The notes under the pieces: model-generated
What the model was told of the DNA's origin: nothing
The model's input: only the letters and a program-made list of their open reading frames with translations
Database searches by the model: none
Program-made: the position numbers and the translations under genes
Origin: Insulibacter thermoxylanivorax
GTDB taxonomy: Bacteria > Bacillota > Bacilli > Paenibacillales > DA-C8
DNA length: 64,000 bases
Direction of reading: 5' to 3'
Assembly (NCBI RefSeq): GCF_015472005.1
Contig: NZ_BMAQ01000035.1
Span: 1-64,000 of the forward strand
Shown: positions 9,266 through 19,026 of the stretch, one piece after another
Position numbering within the stretch: position 1 is the first letter of the stretch
How the letters are laid out: each line of letters begins with the position of its first letter

Positions 9266-9274
9266 AACGTTTGC
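9264..9274. promoter_or_regulatory. MalR-like operator at the malE -35 box
   Basis: AAAACGTTTGC, followed by ACA, shares the AAACGTTTGCACA sequence with the site at 10970-10983 inside the GH15 gene. It overlaps the predicted malE -35 hexamer. Confidence 0.55.
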
Positions 9275-9376
9275 ACAGGTGATTTTTCCATATTTGCACA
9301 GTTCGTTTCTCTCGTTTTCTCCATTTCTCTCCCTCTAGCTCAAAATTTCAAATTTTTCGTTGTGCAATTTTTCGCC

Positions 9377-9382
9377 TATAAT
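9377..9382 (+). promoter_or_regulatory. Predicted -10 box for the MalR-like gene
   Basis: A perfect TATAAT lies 62 bp before the start codon. No good -35 box is present at the right distance, so the promoter may be weak or activator-dependent. Confidence 0.4.
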
Positions 9383-9444
9383 GGTTTCTGAATACTCGCT
9401 GCATCATACAATAAGTTGCACACTAGTCTATAGGAGTGTATCCC

Positions 9445-10452
9445 ATGACCGTTACGATCAAGGACGTAGCCCGCGCAGCCGGCGTGTCTCCTTCCACTGT
9501 ATCGCGCGTGATCTCCAACCATCCGCGCATCAGCAAAGCTACAGCAGAGAAAGTTCGCAGGATTATGGATGAACTCGGCTATCATCCGAATCTGGCCGCG
9601 AAATCCTTGGTTTCCAAGACGACTTACACCCTCGGGGTGTTCCTGCCGCGCCCGGCTGAGGAGTTGTTCTTGAATCTCTTCTTCGCAGAGTTTATCCGCG
9701 GCATCGTCACCCGGGCTTCCAAGTCCGGATACGATATCCTGATGACTTCCTGTCCTTCGGAACAGGATGAGATCAGTGCTTTGAACCGATTGATGAGCGG
9801 CAAACGGGTTGACGGTATCATCCTGCTCACCTCGCGGCGCAACGACCCAGTAGTCCAATATCTTAATGAACAGCAATTCCCCTTCATCTTGATCGGCCGC
9901 AGCGAGGAGTATCCGGATGTCTTGTCCGTCGATAATGACAACGTGCAGGCTTCCTATGATGCTACGATGCATTTGATCAAGCGGGGCCATACCCGCATCG
10001 GCTTTATCAGCGGACCGCCGCACCTCATCCTCTCCCATGACCGGAAGAAAGGATATGAGCAGGCGATGCGGGAAGCGGGGCTGGAGATTCGAGAGGATTG
10101 GATCATCGAAGAGGAATTCCTGCAGGAGAGCGGCTACCGTGCGATGTCCATCCTCATGAGCTTAAGCGAACGGCCGTCCGCTCTCGTCGTTGTGGATGAT
10201 ATCGTCGCCTTCGGCATTCTGCGGGGACTGCATGAACTCGGCTACCAAGTGCCGCAGGATATGAGTTTGATCAGCTTTAACAACACAGCGTTAACGGAGC
10301 TCTCCTCACCGCCGATCAGCAGTGTCGATATCAGCATCTATCAACTGGGTTATCTTGCTTCACAGAACTTGATCCACACGATTCAAGGAAGCTATGCAGG
10401 CGAACCGCGCACCATCGTACCCCATCGATTGATCCTGCGCGAATCCACATGA
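9445..10452 (+). CDS. malR: LacI-family repressor, MalR-like
   Basis: This is a sugar-responsive repressor of 335 residues. The N-terminal helix-turn-helix reads TIKDVARAAGVSPSTVSRVI, followed by a hinge (PNLAAKSL) and a periplasmic-binding-protein-like effector domain with typical blocks (LSVDNDNVQASYDAT and RGHTRIGFISGP). The ATG at 9445 has AGGAG 8 bp upstream; a GTG at 9436 overlaps that site and is unlikely. The gene sits between the divergent mal operon and the GH15 gene it precedes by 30 bp, and CAAACGTTTG operators lie on both sides. MalR identity is inferred from context. Confidence 0.88.
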   Translation: MTVTIKDVARAAGVSPSTVSRVISNHPRISKATAEKVRRIMDELGYHPNLAAKSLVSKTTYTLGVFLPRPAEELFLNLFFAEFIRGIVTRASKSGYDILMTSCPSEQDEISALNRLMSGKRVDGIILLTSRRNDPVVQYLNEQQFPFILIGRSEEYPDVLSVDNDNVQASYDATMHLIKRGHTRIGFISGPPHLILSHDRKKGYEQAMREAGLEIREDWIIEEEFLQESGYRAMSILMSLSERPSALVVVDDIVAFGILRGLHELGYQVPQDMSLISFNNTALTELSSPPISSVDISIYQLGYLASQNLIHTIQGSYAGEPRTIVPHRLILREST

Positions 10453-10482
10453 GGATATCCTAACTTAGAGGAGTGAACTTTG

Positions 10483-12432
10483 ATGAGTCACAATCATAAG
10501 CCCTATCTAGTCGATGCCGTCATCGGCAACTCCAAGATGCTCGCCTCGCTTACGAAGGATGGGCGAATCCACCGCCTGTGGTGGCCGCATATCGATTTCC
10601 CGCAGCATGTGGACCGCATGCGTCACGCCCTGCTGGTGAATGGCGAACTGAGCTGGTTTGATGACGAAACCGCAGGTTGGCAGCATGAAGCAAGCTATAC
10701 GGATCGGACGAAAATCGTCAACATCCGTGCTTCTTCCGCCGCCCATCCCGTCGAAGTACATCTGCGAATGTTCGCAGTTCCCGATGAGGATGCGCTGGTG
10801 CGTCATTACAGCTTCCGCAATACCAGCGAACAGATGGTGGAGGGGGATTTTCTCCACTATACTTCCTTCCAGATCAGCGAGAACCCGCTGTATAACACAG
10901 TGATGTTCGATCCTGAGAGCGATGCATTGATTCACTTCCGGCGGGAGTATTTTTTTGCGGTTTCTGGCTCAAACGTTTGCACAAAATATCAAGCCGGCAA
11001 GGACGTCTGGCGGTCCATCAGCCAAGGTCATCTAGATGGCACGAACATCGATATGTCCCCGGACGGGGCCTTGGCCTGGTCCTTGCGAATTCCGCCGGGA
11101 AGCACATGCGAGCTTACGGTGTATATCACAGCGGGAACTTCGCAGGAAGAAGCCGTTGCCGTACTCGGCCGTGTACGTGATCTGGGATATACTTCGCTGT
11201 TGGAACAGACCACGAATTACTGGCAGCAATTCTTGGAACACACGGTCCCCTGTCCGATCGAGGAGCCGCAGATCCAGCGGTTGTATGAACGCTCCCTGCT
11301 CACGATGAAGCTGATGTCCGATGAGCAGAGCGGAGCGGTGATCGCTGCGCCTGAGTTCGATGAACATTTTGCTCATTGCGGCGGATATGCTTATTGTTGG
11401 GGAAGGGACGCAGCCTTTATCGCTTCGGCAATGGATCGCGGCGGACTGACCTCCCTGGCGGACCGTTTCTATGAGTGGTCCTTAACCGCCCAATCGCCGG
11501 ACGGCTCCTGGCAGCAGCGTCACTACCATGACGGCAGACTCGCCCCGTCCTGGGGACTGCAGATCGACGAAGGGGGCTCCATCCTCTGGGGGATGTGGCA
11601 GCATTACTTGGTCGTGGAAGACCGCGCCTTCGCGAATCGCGTATGGCCTTCCGTACGCCGAGGAGCCGAGTTTCTGATGTCCTACCTGGATGAGGAGACG
11701 GGCTTGCCTCTTCCCAGCAACGATCTGTGGGAGGAACGAATCGGCGAGCACGTGTATTCGGCAGCAGCGGTCTACGGCGGACTGCAAGCAGCGGCTTGCT
11801 TCGCTGAACTGCAGGGTGAAGCCGCATCCGCAGCAGAATGGCGGCAGGCAGCGGAGCGCATCCGCGAGAGCATCTGGGAATCCTGTTGGAATGAGGAGAA
11901 AGGAGCTTACCTGCGCGGGCTGAAGCTGTCCGTCGATGAAGCCACCTACATGGAAGAAACCCGCAAAGGCCGTTCCGGTTATACCACCACGGACAGCAAA
12001 GGATATACGACCTACATCCTGCGGGAGGACCCGATCGTCGACATCAGCCTGCTCGGCCTCTGCACACCCTTCGGTCTATTCCCTGCCGACGATCCGCGGA
12101 TCGCTCGTACGGCAGATACGATCGAGGCCCTGCTCACCGTGCCCGGCGTCGGCGGTATCAAACGCTACGAAGACGATCCGTATATCGGCGGCAATCCATG
12201 GATCCTGACAACCTTATGGCTGTGTCAGTACCGCATCCTGCAAGGCCGCTTGGATGACGCACGGCGTCTGTTGCAATGGGCCATCGATCATCAGACTGAA
12301 CTGGGGCTGCTCCCCGAACAGATCGACCGCGAAACCGGACAAACCGCCTGGGTCGTTCCCTTGACCTGGTCTCATGCGATGTTCATCCTCGCCGTCCATA
12401 TGCTGGCAGATGCAGAACAAGCGCAGCGCTGA
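10483..12432 (+). CDS. Intracellular glycoside hydrolase family 15 (glucoamylase-like)
   Basis: This enzyme of about 649 residues releases glucose from the ends of imported maltodextrins. No signal peptide is present, so it acts in the cytoplasm. The N-terminal beta-sandwich (about residues 1-250) precedes the (alpha/alpha)6 barrel. Barrel landmarks include YCWGRDAAFIASAMDRGGL, PDGSWQQRHYHDG, NDLWEERIGEH (proposed general acid Glu in the LWEE motif) and GLLPEQIDRETGQ (proposed general base Glu). The ATG at 10483 has AGAGGAG 9 bp upstream. It is probably co-transcribed with the MalR-like gene. An operator-like palindrome lies inside its coding sequence. Confidence 0.9.
   Translation: MSHNHKPYLVDAVIGNSKMLASLTKDGRIHRLWWPHIDFPQHVDRMRHALLVNGELSWFDDETAGWQHEASYTDRTKIVNIRASSAAHPVEVHLRMFAVPDEDALVRHYSFRNTSEQMVEGDFLHYTSFQISENPLYNTVMFDPESDALIHFRREYFFAVSGSNVCTKYQAGKDVWRSISQGHLDGTNIDMSPDGALAWSLRIPPGSTCELTVYITAGTSQEEAVAVLGRVRDLGYTSLLEQTTNYWQQFLEHTVPCPIEEPQIQRLYERSLLTMKLMSDEQSGAVIAAPEFDEHFAHCGGYAYCWGRDAAFIASAMDRGGLTSLADRFYEWSLTAQSPDGSWQQRHYHDGRLAPSWGLQIDEGGSILWGMWQHYLVVEDRAFANRVWPSVRRGAEFLMSYLDEETGLPLPSNDLWEERIGEHVYSAAAVYGGLQAAACFAELQGEAASAAEWRQAAERIRESIWESCWNEEKGAYLRGLKLSVDEATYMEETRKGRSGYTTTDSKGYTTYILREDPIVDISLLGLCTPFGLFPADDPRIARTADTIEALLTVPGVGGIKRYEDDPYIGGNPWILTTLWLCQYRILQGRLDDARRLLQWAIDHQTELGLLPEQIDRETGQTAWVVPLTWSHAMFILAVHMLADAEQAQR
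10970..10983. promoter_or_regulatory. Intragenic MalR-like operator in the GH15 gene
   Basis: CAAACGTTTGCACA within the coding region repeats the core of the sites at 9147 and 9264. It could act as a roadblock or a looping partner for the upstream operators. The codons serve the protein as well, so chance cannot be excluded. Confidence 0.45.
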
Positions 12433-12453
12433 CTGAAGCGCTTCATATGCACA

Positions 12454-12494
12454 AAGCCGTTCCCGTCTATGTCATGCATAGACAGGAACGGCTT
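12454..12494 (+). terminator. Strong hairpin terminator after the GH15 gene
   Basis: The arms AAGCCGTTCCcGTCTATG and CATAGACaGGAACGGCTT pair over 17 of 18 positions with a 5-nt loop. The U tract is weak (ATGTATGTTA). It begins 21 bp after the stop codon. A perfect TGAAGCGCTTCA palindrome lies between the stop and the hairpin (12433-12444). Confidence 0.8.
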
Positions 12495-12538
12495 ATGTAT
12501 GTTACCGACTGTTACTCGATGCCTGACACGATACTTTC

Positions 12539-12830
12539 TGTCGTCTCACACATGGATCACGTCTCTACACAGGCTGAGATGACAAGATTTGTTGTCTCAC
12601 GCTCGAGCTGTACCTCAGCGCAGGTTGAGACGGCAAGATCTATCGTCTCACGCTCGAGCACGCCCCTGCACGGGCTGAGTCGACAAGATCTGTCGTCTCA
12701 CGTTCGTAGCACGCCCCTGCACGGGCTGAGTCGACAAGATCTGTCGTCTCACACGCGACCACGCCTCTACACAAACTGAGACGACACATCGTGTCGTCTC
12801 ACCATCAGAGTCCGTCTCAGCGCATGCACG
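12539..12830. repeat. Right array of 50-51-bp inverted-repeat units
   Basis: Units start at 12539, 12590, 12641, 12691, 12742 and 12792 (period 51, 51, 50, 51, 50). Each starts with TGTCGTCTCAC or a close variant and ends with TGAGACGACA, TGAGTCGACA or similar. The unit at 12742-12786 has a perfect 10-bp terminal stem. Many units have a second inner palindrome such as GCCCCTGCACGGGC. The array is homologous to the one at 3-232. Apparent reading frames across it are products of the repeat and are not annotated. Confidence 0.85.
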
Positions 12831-12947
12831 CTCCCCATGCGCCGTATATATAAATTTCTTCATCTCCCTGGAAACTTCTCTCTACAACACTGTCTCTAAC
12901 TCAAACTCGCTTGTTCGCTCTTCATTCGCTCTATCTCAACTTCTCTA

Positions 12948-13214
12948 TTACCACGATCTTAAGAAACTCATCGCATCCTGAATCTCATCGAGATAGCCCA
13001 TCCAATTAGCAACGACTAGCACGTCCAAGAACAGGAACAACAACAGTGCCACTGCAGAAAATCCAATTCCCAGTTTATTGGTGCGATCGTGTCTCAGGAG
13101 ACGAATGAATCCCCAAGCGATCAAGATCGTGAAGCCGAACATGAACAAATCCCACAATTGAAACGCTTGCGCAAATGTTCCTGCTGCTTCACCATTGGCA
13201 GCTGCAAGGTACAT
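12948..13214 (-). CDS. Small hypothetical membrane protein
   Basis: This is an 88-residue protein of unknown function. Two hydrophobic stretches (about residues 19-39 and 48-68) suggest two membrane helices joined by a short basic loop (LLRHDRTNK). The ATG at 13214 is chosen because GAAGGAGGG lies 7 bp upstream; an earlier in-frame ATG at 13253 has no such site. Nothing in the neighbouring uvrA or sugar genes suggests a role. The strong ribosome site and codon regularity support it as a real gene. Confidence 0.7.
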   Translation of the reverse strand: MYLAAANGEAAGTFAQAFQLWDLFMFGFTILIAWGFIRLLRHDRTNKLGIGFSAVALLLFLFLDVLVVANWMGYLDEIQDAMSFLRSW

Positions 13215-13496
13215 CCGAAGACCCTCCTTCAATTCATAGCGATCAGTTAACAACGCTGTAACTTATGTATGATGGTTATGCGCGAAGCATCAATCCTTCC
13301 AGCGACGATGTTCGCAGCAAGGGCTGACAAGCCCAGTATAGTTATGATTCATCTTCATATATGTTATCCATCTATGTATGGAATTGCAAGACAAAAATCA
13401 CGCCTGTAACATCTTTGTAAAACTTATGTGCGGTTTTTGCCTTGATTTTCTCGTTTGTGTCGTACAAAGATCACTGATCAGCATTCATTCAGGTGC

Positions 13497-13532
13497 AAAA
13501 AAAGAGGGCCAGTCCCTCAGGACTGAACCCTC
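13497..13532 (-). terminator. Rho-independent terminator of uvrA
   Basis: The hairpin GAGGG-cca-GTCC / GGAC-tgaa-CCCTC is followed on the minus strand by TTTTTTT. It lies about 35 bp after the uvrA stop. The rest of the gap back to 13214 shows no gene. Confidence 0.92.
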
Positions 13533-13567
13533 TCCATAACCACATTGCTATATCTTGAACGCCCGTA

Positions 13568-16495
13568 TCAATGCACGTTCGTCGCTTCAGCTTCAGCTTC
13601 AGCCTCAGTCTCAGCATCAGTTTCAGCTTTATCTTCAGCTGCAGCCTCGGCCAGTTTGCGCATGCGTTCGCGATCGCGTTCCAGGATTGGCTTCAGATAT
13701 TTGCCTGTATACGACCGCTCATTCTCGACCAGTTCTTCAGGCGTGCCGGTGCCGATCACCGTTCCCCCGTTATGACCGCCCTCCGGTCCCAGATCGATGA
13801 TGTAATCGGCGGTCTTGATCACGTCGAGGTTATGCTCGATGACGAGCACGGTATCCCCGTTCTCCACCAACCGGTGCAGAACATTCAACAGGCGGTTCAC
13901 ATCCTCAAAATGCAGCCCCGTCGTCGGTTCATCCAGGATGTAGAAGGTCTTGCCCGTGCTGCGCCGGTACAACTCCGCGGCCAGCTTGACGCGCTGCGCC
14001 TCGCCTCCCGACATCGTCGTGGACGACTGACCCAGCTTCATGTAGCCAAGACCGACATCATACAAGGTCTGCAGCTTGCGATGAATGCGCGGGATATTCT
14101 TGAAGAATTCCACCGCATCCTCGACGGTCATATTCAGAACATCGGCGATGTTCTTGCCCTTGTAGCGAACTTCCAGCGTCTCGCGGTTGTACCTCAAGCC
14201 TTTGCATACTTCGCAAGGAACATAGACATCGGGCAGGAAATGCATCTCAATCTTGATGATCCCGTCACCCTTGCACGCTTCGCATCGTCCGCCGCGGACA
14301 TTGAAGCTGAAACGGCCCTTCTTGTAACCGCGGATCTTCGCTTCATTGGCGGACGCGAAGACATCGCGGATATCATCGAATACTCCGGTATAAGTGGCAG
14401 GGTTAGAGCGCGGTGTGCGGCCGATCGGCGACTGATCGATATCAACGACCTTATCAAGATGTTCCAATCCCTTGATCTCCTTGAATTGGCCCGGTTTCTG
14501 CTTGGCGCGGTTTAATTCCTTGGCCAGCGCCTTATAGAGAATCTCATTGACCAAGGTACTCTTGCCGGAGCCGGACACCCCGGTTACACATACGAACACG
14601 CCGAGCGGAATCTTCACGTTGATGTTCTTGAGGTTGTTCTCCTTCGCACCGCGGATCTCGATCCATTTGCCGTTCGGCTTCCTCCGCTTTTCCGGCAGCG
14701 GAATGAACTTGCGTCCGCTGAGGTAGGCCGCCGTCAGCGAAGTGGGATGCGCCATCACCTCCTGCGGCGTCCCCTGTGCGACGACTTCCCCGCCGTGGAT
14801 GCCCGCCCCGGGTCCAATGTCGATCAGATAATCCGCAGCCAGCATCGTATCCTCGTCATGCTCTACGACGATCAGCGTATTGCCCAGATCGCGCATATCC
14901 TCCAATGCTCGGATCAACCGTTCATTGTCCCGCTGATGCAGACCGATGCTCGGTTCATCCAAGATATAGAGCACGCCCATCAAGCTGGAACCGATCTGCG
15001 TTGCGAGCCGAATCCGCTGGGCTTCCCCGCCGGATAACGTCCCCGCCGAACGGCTGAGCGTCAGGTAGTTCAGACCGACGTTATTCAGGAACCCTAAGCG
15101 TGAACGGATCTCCTTCAAGATCTGGTTCGCGATCATGGCCTCTTTGTCATTCAGCTGCAGATTGTTGAAGAACCGGTCCGCTTCCTCAATCGACAAATCC
15201 GTCACATGGGCGATGTTATACCCATTGATCGTAACGGCGAGAACCTCAGGTCTGAGCCGCTTGCCCTTACAAGCCTCACAAGGGCTTGTGCTCATATATT
15301 GTTCGATATACTCGCGGATGCTGTCCGAAGGCGATTCGCGATAGCGCCGCTCTAAATTATTGATGATTCCTTCGAAGGGAACCTCCGCCTCACGGGAGCG
15401 GCCGAATTCATTCTCATATCGGAAAGTGATCTTCTCGCCCTTCGAACCGTAGAGGATGATGTTCATCTGCTCCTTCGTCAGTTCGCTGACCGGCACATCC
15501 GTCGGAATGTTGAAATGACGGCAGGCCGAAGCGAGCAGCTGCGGATAATAGGTCGATGTACTGCCCGCCCAAGCTTCGAAGGCACCATCCTCGATCGAGC
15601 GCGAGGGATCCGGGACAAGCAGGTCGGGGTCGACGACCATCTTGCTGCCCAAGCCGTCGCATGACGGACAAGCACCGTAGGGACTGTTAAAGGAAAACAT
15701 CCGCGGCGAAAGCTCCTCCATGCTGAATCCGCACTCCGGGCAGGAGAGGTTCGCGTTGAACATCAGTTCTTCCTCACCGATGACATCGATCAGCACGCGT
15801 CCGCCGCCCAGCTTCAACGCCTGTTCCAGGGAATCCGTCAGCCGCGACTGGATATCTTCCTTTATCACGATACGGTCCACTACAACCTCGATCGAGTGCT
15901 TCTTGTTCTTGTCGAGTTTGATCGGTTCGCCGAGATCCATAAGCTCGCCGTTCACCCGCACACGGACATATCCCTGCTTGTGAATATCCTCCAGGAGTTT
16001 CACGTGTTCACCCTTACGCCCAGATACGACAGGAGCCAGGATCTGCATGCGTGTCCGCTCCGGATATTCCATCAGCCGGTCCACCATCTGGTCAACGGTC
16101 TGCGACGTGATCTCGATGCCGTGCACTGGACAGTGCGGCCGGCCGATCCGTGCGAACAGCAAGCGCAGGTAATCGTAGATCTCCGTGACGGTGCCGACGG
16201 TCGAGCGGGGGTTGCGGCTCGTCGTCTTCTGGTCAATGGAGATCGCCGGCGACAACCCCTCGATCGAATCGACATCCGGCTTATCCATCTGACCGAGGAA
16301 TTGCCGGGCATACGCCGACAGGGACTCGACATAACGCCGTTGTCCCTCTGCATAGATCGTATCGAAGGCAAGTGAAGACTTGCCGGAACCGCTGATGCCT
16401 GTCACGACGATCAACTTGTCGCGGGGAATCGTTAAGTTGATATTCTTCAGATTATGGGCCCTTGCCCCTTTGATTACGATATGGTCTCTTGCCAA
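13568..16495 (-). CDS. uvrA: UvrABC excision nuclease subunit A
   Basis: This is the damage-recognition ATPase of nucleotide excision repair, 975 residues. It has two ABC modules with Walker A motifs [14 protein letters not shown] and [15 protein letters not shown], signatures [13 protein letters not shown] and [13 protein letters not shown], and zinc-binding Cys pairs (CPECG...[12 protein letters not shown]...CEVC). The ATG at 16504 touches the GAAAGG site; the TTG at 16495, 8-9 bp away, gives [18 protein letters not shown], which matches UvrA N-termini, so a TTG start is chosen. The C-terminus carries a low-complexity Ala/Glu/Thr tail (about the last 30 residues) encoded by six-base repeats. 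uvrB lies upstream on the same strand, separated by a 309-bp gap with tandem repeats. Confidence 0.96.
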   Translation of the reverse strand: MARDHIVIKGARAHNLKNINLTIPRDKLIVVTGISGSGKSSLAFDTIYAEGQRRYVESLSAYARQFLGQMDKPDVDSIEGLSPAISIDQKTTSRNPRSTVGTVTEIYDYLRLLFARIGRPHCPVHGIEITSQTVDQMVDRLMEYPERTRMQILAPVVSGRKGEHVKLLEDIHKQGYVRVRVNGELMDLGEPIKLDKNKKHSIEVVVDRIVIKEDIQSRLTDSLEQALKLGGGRVLIDVIGEEELMFNANLSCPECGFSMEELSPRMFSFNSPYGACPSCDGLGSKMVVDPDLLVPDPSRSIEDGAFEAWAGSTSTYYPQLLASACRHFNIPTDVPVSELTKEQMNIILYGSKGEKITFRYENEFGRSREAEVPFEGIINNLERRYRESPSDSIREYIEQYMSTSPCEACKGKRLRPEVLAVTINGYNIAHVTDLSIEEADRFFNNLQLNDKEAMIANQILKEIRSRLGFLNNVGLNYLTLSRSAGTLSGGEAQRIRLATQIGSSLMGVLYILDEPSIGLHQRDNERLIRALEDMRDLGNTLIVVEHDEDTMLAADYLIDIGPGAGIHGGEVVAQGTPQEVMAHPTSLTAAYLSGRKFIPLPEKRRKPNGKWIEIRGAKENNLKNINVKIPLGVFVCVTGVSGSGKSTLVNEILYKALAKELNRAKQKPGQFKEIKGLEHLDKVVDIDQSPIGRTPRSNPATYTGVFDDIRDVFASANEAKIRGYKKGRFSFNVRGGRCEACKGDGIIKIEMHFLPDVYVPCEVCKGLRYNRETLEVRYKGKNIADVLNMTVEDAVEFFKNIPRIHRKLQTLYDVGLGYMKLGQSSTTMSGGEAQRVKLAAELYRRSTGKTFYILDEPTTGLHFEDVNRLLNVLHRLVENGDTVLVIEHNLDVIKTADYIIDLGPEGGHNGGTVIGTGTPEELVENERSYTGKYLKPILERDRERMRKLAEAAAEDKAETDAETEAEAEAEATNVH

Positions 16496-16549
16496 GCCGA
16501 ACATCCTTTCTATATCGCCTAATCAGCGCCTATCTTTGCCAACCCATAT

Positions 16550-16656
16550 ATATCAGCCTATCTATATCAGCCTATCTATACCAGCCTATCTATACCAGCC
16601 TATCTATACCAGCCTACCTAAATCAACCTGCCTATACCAACCTATCTAAGTCTAAA
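16550..16656. repeat. 14-bp tandem repeat between uvrB and uvrA
   Basis: About seven to eight copies of a 14-bp unit close to ATCAGCCTATCTAT run head to tail. The central copies are nearly identical and the flanks are degenerate. They fill the gap between uvrB and uvrA and would be part of a uvrB-uvrA transcript. No gene is seen here. Confidence 0.85.
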
Positions 16657-16757
16657 TATCAACTTATCTATGGCCGTCTAATCAATCAAATCAGTCTAAT
16701 CAGCCCATCCTGTCTATCCTGTATGCCTATCCCGGGTTTTCATGTGCAATGCCGCTT

Positions 16758-16795
16758 AGCCGTCCGCGGCCATCTCCCAGCTCGCACGGACGGCT
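16758..16795 (-). terminator. Hairpin after uvrB
   Basis: AGCCGTCCG and CGGACGGCT form a perfect 9-bp stem with a 20-nt loop, 10 bp after the uvrB stop. There is no U tract, so it may be a processing or partial termination signal before uvrA. Confidence 0.5.
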
Positions 16796-16804
16796 TGCTT
16801 ATCG

Positions 16805-18802
16805 TTATTCCTGTGCTTTGAGTTCGAGGATCGCATCCCGCAGTTCAGCTGCACGCTCAAACTGCAGGTGCTTGGCCGCTTCCTTCATCTCTTCTTCCAG
16901 GCGTTCGATCAACCGCTGACGATCGCGCTTCGACATCTTCCCCTTGGCGGCTTCGGTGAGATAATCCGCCTTCTCCTCGGCTGCCTTCGTCGCTTCGATG
17001 ACATCCTGTACTTTCTTGCGAATCGTCTGCGGCGTGATGCCGTACTTCTCATTATGGGCGATCTGGATCCTGCGGCGCCGTGCCGTCTCATCGATCGCCT
17101 TCTGCATCGATTCCGTGATCGTGTCCGCATACATGATGACACGGCCGTCGGCGTTCCGCGCGGCGCGTCCGATCGTCTGGATCAGCGAGCGTTCAGCACG
17201 GAGGAAGCCTTCCTTGTCTGCGTCCAGTATAGCGACCAGAGATACCTCGGGCAGATCCAGCCCCTCACGCAGCAAGTTGATGCCGACCAGCACATGGAAC
17301 TCGCCGAGCCGCAGATCGCGCAGGATCGCCATCCGCTCCAGCGTCTTGATATCCGAGTGCAGGTAGCGGACCTTGATGCCGATCTCCTTCATGTAATCGG
17401 TCAGGTCCTCGGCCATCTTCTTCGTCAACGTGGTCACCAGGACGCGCTCATCCTTCGCGATGCGGTCGTGGATCTCATTGATCAGATCATCGATCTGTCC
17501 CTTCGTCGGCCTTACTTCTACGACAGGATCTAGCAGCCCCGTCGGCCGGATGATCTGTTCGACGATCTGCTCGCTGTGTTCCAATTCATAAGGCCCCGGC
17601 GTCGCTGATACATAGATGACTTGATTGATCTTCTGTTCGAATTCATCAAATCGCAGCGGCCGGTTGTCGAGGGCCGATGGCAGGCGGAAGCCGTGTTCTA
17701 CGAGCACTTCCTTGCGCGCCCGGTCCCCGTTGTACATCGCGCGGATCTGCGGAATCGTCACGTGGGACTCATCGATGATCAGCAGCATATCATCAGGGAA
17801 GTAATCGAACAGAGTATAAGGCGTAGCCCCGCGTTCACGGAAGGTCAGAGGTCCGGAGTAGTTCTCGATGCCCGAGCAGAATCCCATCTCCTGCATCATC
17901 TCGATATCATAACGCGTCCGCTGCTCTAAGCGCTGAGCTTCGAGCAGTTTGCCCTGACTGCGCAGCTCTTCTAACCGCTCTTCCAGCTCTCGCTCGATAT
18001 TCTTAAGCGCAACCTTCAACGTTTCTTCCCGCGTTACGAAGTGGGACGCCGGGAAGATCGCCACGTGTTCGCGCAGACCGATGATCTCGCCGGTCAGCAC
18101 ATCGATCTCGGTGATCCGGTCGATCTCATCACCGAACAGTTCAACGCGGATAGCATGCTCATGCGTCGAGACCGGGAAAATCTCGATGGTATCGCCGCGC
18201 ACGCGGAAGGTCCCGCGCACGAAGTTGATATCATTGCGCTGGTACTGGATATCCACCAGCCGATGCAAGATCTCTTCCCGCGATCTCTCCATACCTACGC
18301 GAAGCGAGAGGACCTGTTCGCGGTACTCCAGCGGCGAACCCAAACCGTATATACACGATACGCTGGCCACGATGATGACGTCCCGCCGTTCGAACAGGGC
18401 ACTCGTGGCGGAGTGGCGCAGTTTATCGATCTCATCATTGATGCTGGAATCCTTCTCTATATACGTATCGGTATGTGGAATATAAGCTTCTGGTTGGTAA
18501 TAGTCATAGTAACTGACGAAGTATTCTACGGCATTGTTCGGGAAAAATTCCTTAAACTCGCTGCACAGCTGCGCTGCTAGCGTCTTGTTATGCGCGATGA
18601 CCAGCGTCGGCCGATTCATCCTCGCAATCGTATGAGCGATCGTGAACGTCTTCCCTGTTCCCGTCGCTCCAAGCAGCGTCTGATGCTTCATACCGCGATT
18701 CAAGCCTTCGACCAACTGTTCGATCGCCTTCGGCTGATCGCCCTGCGGCTGAAAATCCGAAACCAGTTCGAAGGGTCTGTCGGTAACAACGAATTGACTC
18801 AT
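16805..18802 (-). CDS. uvrB: UvrABC excision nuclease subunit B
   Basis: This is the helicase-like damage verification subunit, 665 residues. Walker A reads [10 protein letters not shown], the DEAD-like box reads [12 protein letters not shown], and the beta-hairpin segment contains [22 protein letters not shown]-terminal UVR motif ([20 protein letters not shown]) would bind UvrA or UvrC. The start [13 protein letters not shown] at 18802 has TTGGAG 8 bp upstream; earlier in-frame starts have no ribosome site. A clear promoter and a possible SOS operator lie just upstream. Confidence 0.96.
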   Translation of the reverse strand: MSQFVVTDRPFELVSDFQPQGDQPKAIEQLVEGLNRGMKHQTLLGATGTGKTFTIAHTIARMNRPTLVIAHNKTLAAQLCSEFKEFFPNNAVEYFVSYYDYYQPEAYIPHTDTYIEKDSSINDEIDKLRHSATSALFERRDVIIVASVSCIYGLGSPLEYREQVLSLRVGMERSREEILHRLVDIQYQRNDINFVRGTFRVRGDTIEIFPVSTHEHAIRVELFGDEIDRITEIDVLTGEIIGLREHVAIFPASHFVTREETLKVALKNIERELEERLEELRSQGKLLEAQRLEQRTRYDIEMMQEMGFCSGIENYSGPLTFRERGATPYTLFDYFPDDMLLIIDESHVTIPQIRAMYNGDRARKEVLVEHGFRLPSALDNRPLRFDEFEQKINQVIYVSATPGPYELEHSEQIVEQIIRPTGLLDPVVEVRPTKGQIDDLINEIHDRIAKDERVLVTTLTKKMAEDLTDYMKEIGIKVRYLHSDIKTLERMAILRDLRLGEFHVLVGINLLREGLDLPEVSLVAILDADKEGFLRAERSLIQTIGRAARNADGRVIMYADTITESMQKAIDETARRRRIQIAHNEKYGITPQTIRKKVQDVIEATKAAEEKADYLTEAAKGKMSKRDRQRLIERLEEEMKEAAKHLQFERAAELRDAILELKAQE

Positions 18803-18824
18803 TGTGTTCACTCCAATGGGATGA

Positions 18825-18836
18825 GAATATTTGTTC
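18825..18836. promoter_or_regulatory. Possible LexA (SOS) box for uvrB
   Basis: GAATATTTGTTC differs by one base from the Gram-positive GAACNNNNGTTC core. It lies just downstream of the predicted transcription start. uvrB is SOS-controlled in Bacillus, which supports the reading; the outer flanks do not match. Confidence 0.45.
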
Positions 18837-18845
18837 CCATGCTGT

Positions 18846-18874
18846 ATTATACTCCTCTTATACCGCCCATGCAA
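18846..18874 (-). promoter_or_regulatory. Sigma-A promoter of uvrB
   Basis: On the minus strand, TTGCAT (18869-18874) and TATAAT (18846-18851) are separated by 17 bp. Confidence 0.75.
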
Positions 18875-19026
18875 TAATATGGCAGAATATGATAACAAAA
18901 GAGCGGCACCCCTCAAGTCCGCTCTCCAATAGTCCTGTATGCATCTGTTTGTTCATGATCGTCCAACAATCCCCGCCAAAACCTTCTGCTTCTGCCTAGC
19001 AACCCGAGACAGCAAGCGTCATACCA

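Noticed and set aside
12539-12830. Integron attC-like cassette sites
   Set aside because: Units are tandem without gene cassettes, lack the GTTRRRY/RYYYAAC core sites, and no integrase is present.
12447-12863. Open frames across the right repeat array on both strands
   Set aside because: They translate the repeat units, have no ribosome site, and overlap a terminator.
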